43,474 nucleotides of DNA, taken from Verrucomicrobiota bacterium (GTDB taxonomy: Bacteria > Verrucomicrobiota > Verrucomicrobiia > Limisphaerales > UBA1319). Shown piece by piece: positions 41,329-43,474 of the stretch. The stretch covers positions 1 to 43,474 of the forward strand of contig JAKLHY010000064.1 of NCBI GenBank assembly GCA_022709905.1. Direction: 5' to 3'. Position 1 is the first letter of the stretch. Every line of letters starts with the position of its first letter. Position numbers and translations under genes: made by a program. Below the pieces are notes generated by a model. The model had not been told where the DNA came from. It did not search any database and saw nothing but the letters and a program-made list of their open reading frames with translations.

Positions 41329-42624
41329 TTAATACAACGCCAAAGCGCTATTGGCCCAGTAACTCGGACTGTTAATGTAGTAATGCCCAGTTTGGTTCAG
41401 GCTTACGTTGTTATTAGCGGCTGGATTTCCCGTCCACTCACCCACTGCCGGGTAAATGAGGCAGCAGATGAAGTCCAAGGGACCATAGCTTTGATCCGGA
41501 CGCCAGGTCTCCGTCGTATACCCAGGCAGGCTGGTCGACCTCACAGCATATACTCCGGTTGCTCCCTGCAAGGTCACATACGTGTTGTAAGAGGCAAAGT
41601 GGCAATCGTCGGTCTCGCCACTCATCAACAAGTAGGTCGTGTTGGCTTGAAGCTGGATCGGTTGCGACAAGGCCCCATACGCAATTTCATTCACCGGCTG
41701 GGACACCGTATTGATGCTCGTTCCCGATAAGGGTTGACCACTCGCATTGAAAAGTTGCACGGTATGTGTCCCGGTGTTCCCCGACACCGTCCACCGTCCC
41801 AGGTAGGTCGCCACCAGCGGGGTGGATCCCACTGTGAACTGGAGTCCTTTCCAGCCGGAGGCCGTCGAGAGCGGCCCGCTCAACGTTACGGTGTTGAGCA
41901 GAGGACTGAGGCCGCCCCCCTGCGCGAATTCGTTCCCCCGGAGGATCAGGGTTGGCGGACGGGCGGTGCCCGTTCCCAAAGCGAGGTGGGTTCCATAGCC
42001 GTCATATTCCCCGTAATCCACTCCGTATCGAAGCCGATTGGCGGTGAACTCTGCGCTCACGAGTCGGTTGTAAAGATCCTGCACAAAGAACGATGAGCAA
42101 GTCGAATTGTGGAAGTCGTTGCACAAAACCACGATCCTGGCTTGCTGGCTTATGGGATCGTTGGACCGTGCACTCTGGAAAGCCACCGCCCGCCCACAAC
42201 TGGTGGCTACATTGCCCGCGACCGTGACATTCCGGCTCGCGGCCAGATGGACCGAGTTTGCCAGAGATATCGCCTCAGGCCATTGAATCGCCGAGGTCAG
42301 ATTGAACTCGTTAGCCGAAACAATCAGGTTGTACGGTGCCCAAGTGCTGGGATTGCCGGTATCATGCACGCCCATGGCGCCTCCTGTCACGGTGTTCCCA
42401 ACAAAGCAATACGCCGAATTAATGCTGTGGGTTGAGGCCGTGTTCGTTGTTGGATAATTGTGGAACGTGTTGAGCGCGCAGGACGAATTGCACGAGCTGA
42501 GTGTCTGGTAGGCGTTGCTCACGACTGTATACGGCCCGGCATTGAACTGGATTCCTTCCAGGCAATAGTTGGTCAGTCGGTTGCCACTGGCCACCCACTG
42601 ACCGCCGTTGCTCAGCCAGACCAA
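41329..42624 (-). CDS. Secreted beta-helix protein, 3' fragment of a frameshifted gene
   Basis: 431 codons from a TTG at 42624, but the real coding seems to begin upstream in another frame (see the next entry). The N-terminal half has beta-helix-like coils (SGNRLTNY, FVGNTVTGGAMGVHD, NLIVSANEFNL, ASRNVTVAGNVATSCGRAVA). The C-terminal part (about 225-370) is a repeated domain, GLQFTVGSTPLVATYLGRWT then VSGNTGTHTVQLFNASGQ, AYGALSQPIQLQANTTYLLM, whose counterpart is in the upstream frame. I know this LGRWxVSGNxGxHxVxLxx pattern from secreted Planctomycetota and Verrucomicrobiota proteins. Ends ALALY. No catalytic residues assigned. The gene order with the upstream ORF, 13-base overlap and continuing homology indicate one split gene. 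Confidence 0.7.
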   Translation of the reverse strand: MVWLSNGGQWVASGNRLTNYCLEGIQFNAGPYTVVSNAYQTLSSCNSSCALNTFHNYPTTNTASTHSINSAYCFVGNTVTGGAMGVHDTGNPSTWAPYNLIVSANEFNLTSAIQWPEAISLANSVHLAASRNVTVAGNVATSCGRAVAFQSARSNDPISQQARIVVLCNDFHNSTCSSFFVQDLYNRLVSAEFTANRLRYGVDYGEYDGYGTHLALGTGTARPPTLILRGNEFAQGGGLSPLLNTVTLSGPLSTASGWKGLQFTVGSTPLVATYLGRWTVSGNTGTHTVQLFNASGQPLSGTSINTVSQPVNEIAYGALSQPIQLQANTTYLLMSGETDDCHFASYNTYVTLQGATGVYAVRSTSLPGYTTETWRPDQSYGPLDFICCLIYPAVGEWTGNPAANNNVSLNQTGHYYINSPSYWANSALALY

Positions 42625-43474
42625 TCCATCCGAAGCGTAATCCGTGGCCGGTTGAAGGCTACCAATGTAGTTCCTGATCCATTTCCTTGGATCGTTACAT
42701 TACTCTTTTTCAATAGCGCGGCGTGGTTTTGAAGTGTCCCTGCCGAAAACGCCTGAAACTTCAGATTGACCGGCCCGAAGCAGTGATCTGATAATCCTGC
42801 TGCTACAATACTGCCCTGCGTGATTGGATCGGCACTCCACGCTCCTATGGCGCCACTGGCGTTGGCCTTCAGGGCGATCTCGCTGTCATACAGAGTGACC
42901 CAGTAGTCACCGTTCTGAACCTCTTTGCTGAACAGATAGCAGGTCGTGTTGGCGTCCAACCTGACCTCGCTTGACAAGGCGACGTAGGCAGACTGGTCTG
43001 GCGATTGTCCGGCGGTATTGAGGGTTGCTGAGGCCACCCATGTCAGCGTGCCGGACACCACCTTGTAGAGGCGCAGCTCGTGGCTGCCGCTGTTCCCGCT
43101 TACGATCCAGCGGCCGAGATGCGTCACATCCAATGGAGTGTTTCCAACGGTAAAGCGGAATCCAACCCAGCCCGTGAATTGACGTGTCAGGTTGTTATTG
43201 ATGCGTCGCGCGGATACCAAAGGCGCCGAGATATTACCATAATCCACGTCACTGTATGCCTCCATGGAATTCATCTGACTGACGTAAAATCTTCCGCTGG
43301 GCAACGCCACTGTCCCCCCGCTAGATGGCAAGGCGTCGAAGGCTTCCTGCAAGCGAAGCCCATTGGTTTTGGCAATGGTGAGGCTTGTGCCTGTGACCAG
43401 ATTTGCCGAAACCTGGTATGTCGGATTGTTGATCGAGGCCGGCGCCTTGTAGAGGGTCATGTAGTCGAATAATC
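42612..43474 (-). CDS. Beta-helix/tail-spike-like protein, 5' fragment, partial at window edge
   Basis: The frame is open to the right edge, so the start lies outside the window; the ATG at 43460 is only an internal one. Residues near the visible start contain LRLQEAFDALPSSGGTVALP then SGRFYVSQ, the typical opening of pectate-lyase-3-like beta-helix proteins, followed by a repeat domain FTGWVGFRFTVGNTPLDVTH then LGRWIVSGNSGSHELRLY and VRLDANTTCYLFSKE. The frame ends FNRPRITLRMDWSG and a stop, but shifting by one base gives PATDYASDGLVWLSNGG and runs into the downstream fragment. The frameshift lies between 42612 and about 42705, most likely near 42640. A sequencing error or a true mutation are both possible. 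Confidence 0.7.
   Translation of the reverse strand, partial: LFDYMTLYKAPASINNPTYQVSANLVTGTSLTIAKTNGLRLQEAFDALPSSGGTVALPSGRFYVSQMNSMEAYSDVDYGNISAPLVSARRINNNLTRQFTGWVGFRFTVGNTPLDVTHLGRWIVSGNSGSHELRLYKVVSGTLTWVASATLNTAGQSPDQSAYVALSSEVRLDANTTCYLFSKEVQNGDYWVTLYDSEIALKANASGAIGAWSADPITQGSIVAAGLSDHCFGPVNLKFQAFSAGTLQNHAALLKKSNVTIQGNGSGTTLVAFNRPRITLRMDWSG

Noticed and set aside
42600..42710. Programmed ribosomal frameshift in the beta-helix gene
   Set aside because: No clear slippery heptamer with a downstream stimulatory hairpin was seen, so a mutation or sequencing error is simpler.
1..43474. CRISPR arrays, rRNA, tRNA, intact insertion sequences, prophage
   Set aside because: Reading both strands I found no regularly spaced direct repeats, no tRNA or rRNA-like stretch and no complete transposase; these appear absent, though a tRNA search was not computed.

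Overview
This 43.5 kb window looks like a chromosomal segment of a free-living Verrucomicrobiota bacterium, probably from the Limisphaerales/Pedosphaera side of the phylum. Three kinds of evidence point there: many large secreted proteins ending in an 'xYYRLRx' or 'FFRVR' module, a broken ECF sigma factor with the TTHWSVV signature, and many multi-domain carbohydrate-active or adhesive proteins. Coding sequence is GC-rich. Most genes lack a strong Shine-Dalgarno sequence. No rRNA, tRNA, CRISPR array or intact insertion sequence was seen. The lineage is inferred from family knowledge, not from a marker gene.

Layout. 1-6.5 kb: the 3' end of a caspase-fold peptidase-like gene, a 911-aa secreted Ig/CBM9-like protein, an aldo/keto reductase with two C-terminal Fe-S motifs, and a secreted beta-helix protein. 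6.9-11.5 kb: a secreted DUF3300 protein with a 34-aa tandem-repeat tail, a secreted mutarotase-like protein, and a TraB/TIKI-like secreted protein. 12-19.8 kb: a tandemly duplicated beta-helix protein, a TauE/SafE permease, a small unknown protein, and a 969-aa subtilisin-like protease. 20-25 kb: a Bcr/CflA exporter, a YceI operon, and a compact trpR-trpB2 operon with a candidate operator over its promoter; then an 83-aa cysteine protein. 25-27.8 kb: a GH89 alpha-N-acetylglucosaminidase. 27.8-29.1 kb: a decayed stretch with two head-to-head truncated genes. 29.2-36.1 kb: a secreted two-module protein, a 1.9k-residue adhesin-like protein with three lectin-like/InlB-like units, and a GH39 xylosidase relic fused by internal deletion. 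36.3-41 kb: ilvE overlapping a creatininase-family gene, and an uncharacterised ATP-grasp gene followed by miaA. 41.1-43.5 kb: a possible transposase tail and a frameshifted beta-helix gene that runs off the right edge.

How it fits together. The window is mostly a secretome and polysaccharide/glycoconjugate region (GH89, GH39 relic, beta-helix proteins, lectin-like modules, secreted proteases) interspersed with a few housekeeping genes (miaA, ilvE). The best regulatory story is the trpR-trpB2 unit: TrpR lies next to a stand-alone TrpB2, and a perfect 7-bp inverted repeat sits just downstream of a consensus -35 hexamer. A dispersed intergenic repeat occurs at five places. The region at 27.8-36.1 kb and 41-42.7 kb shows several independent signs of decay.
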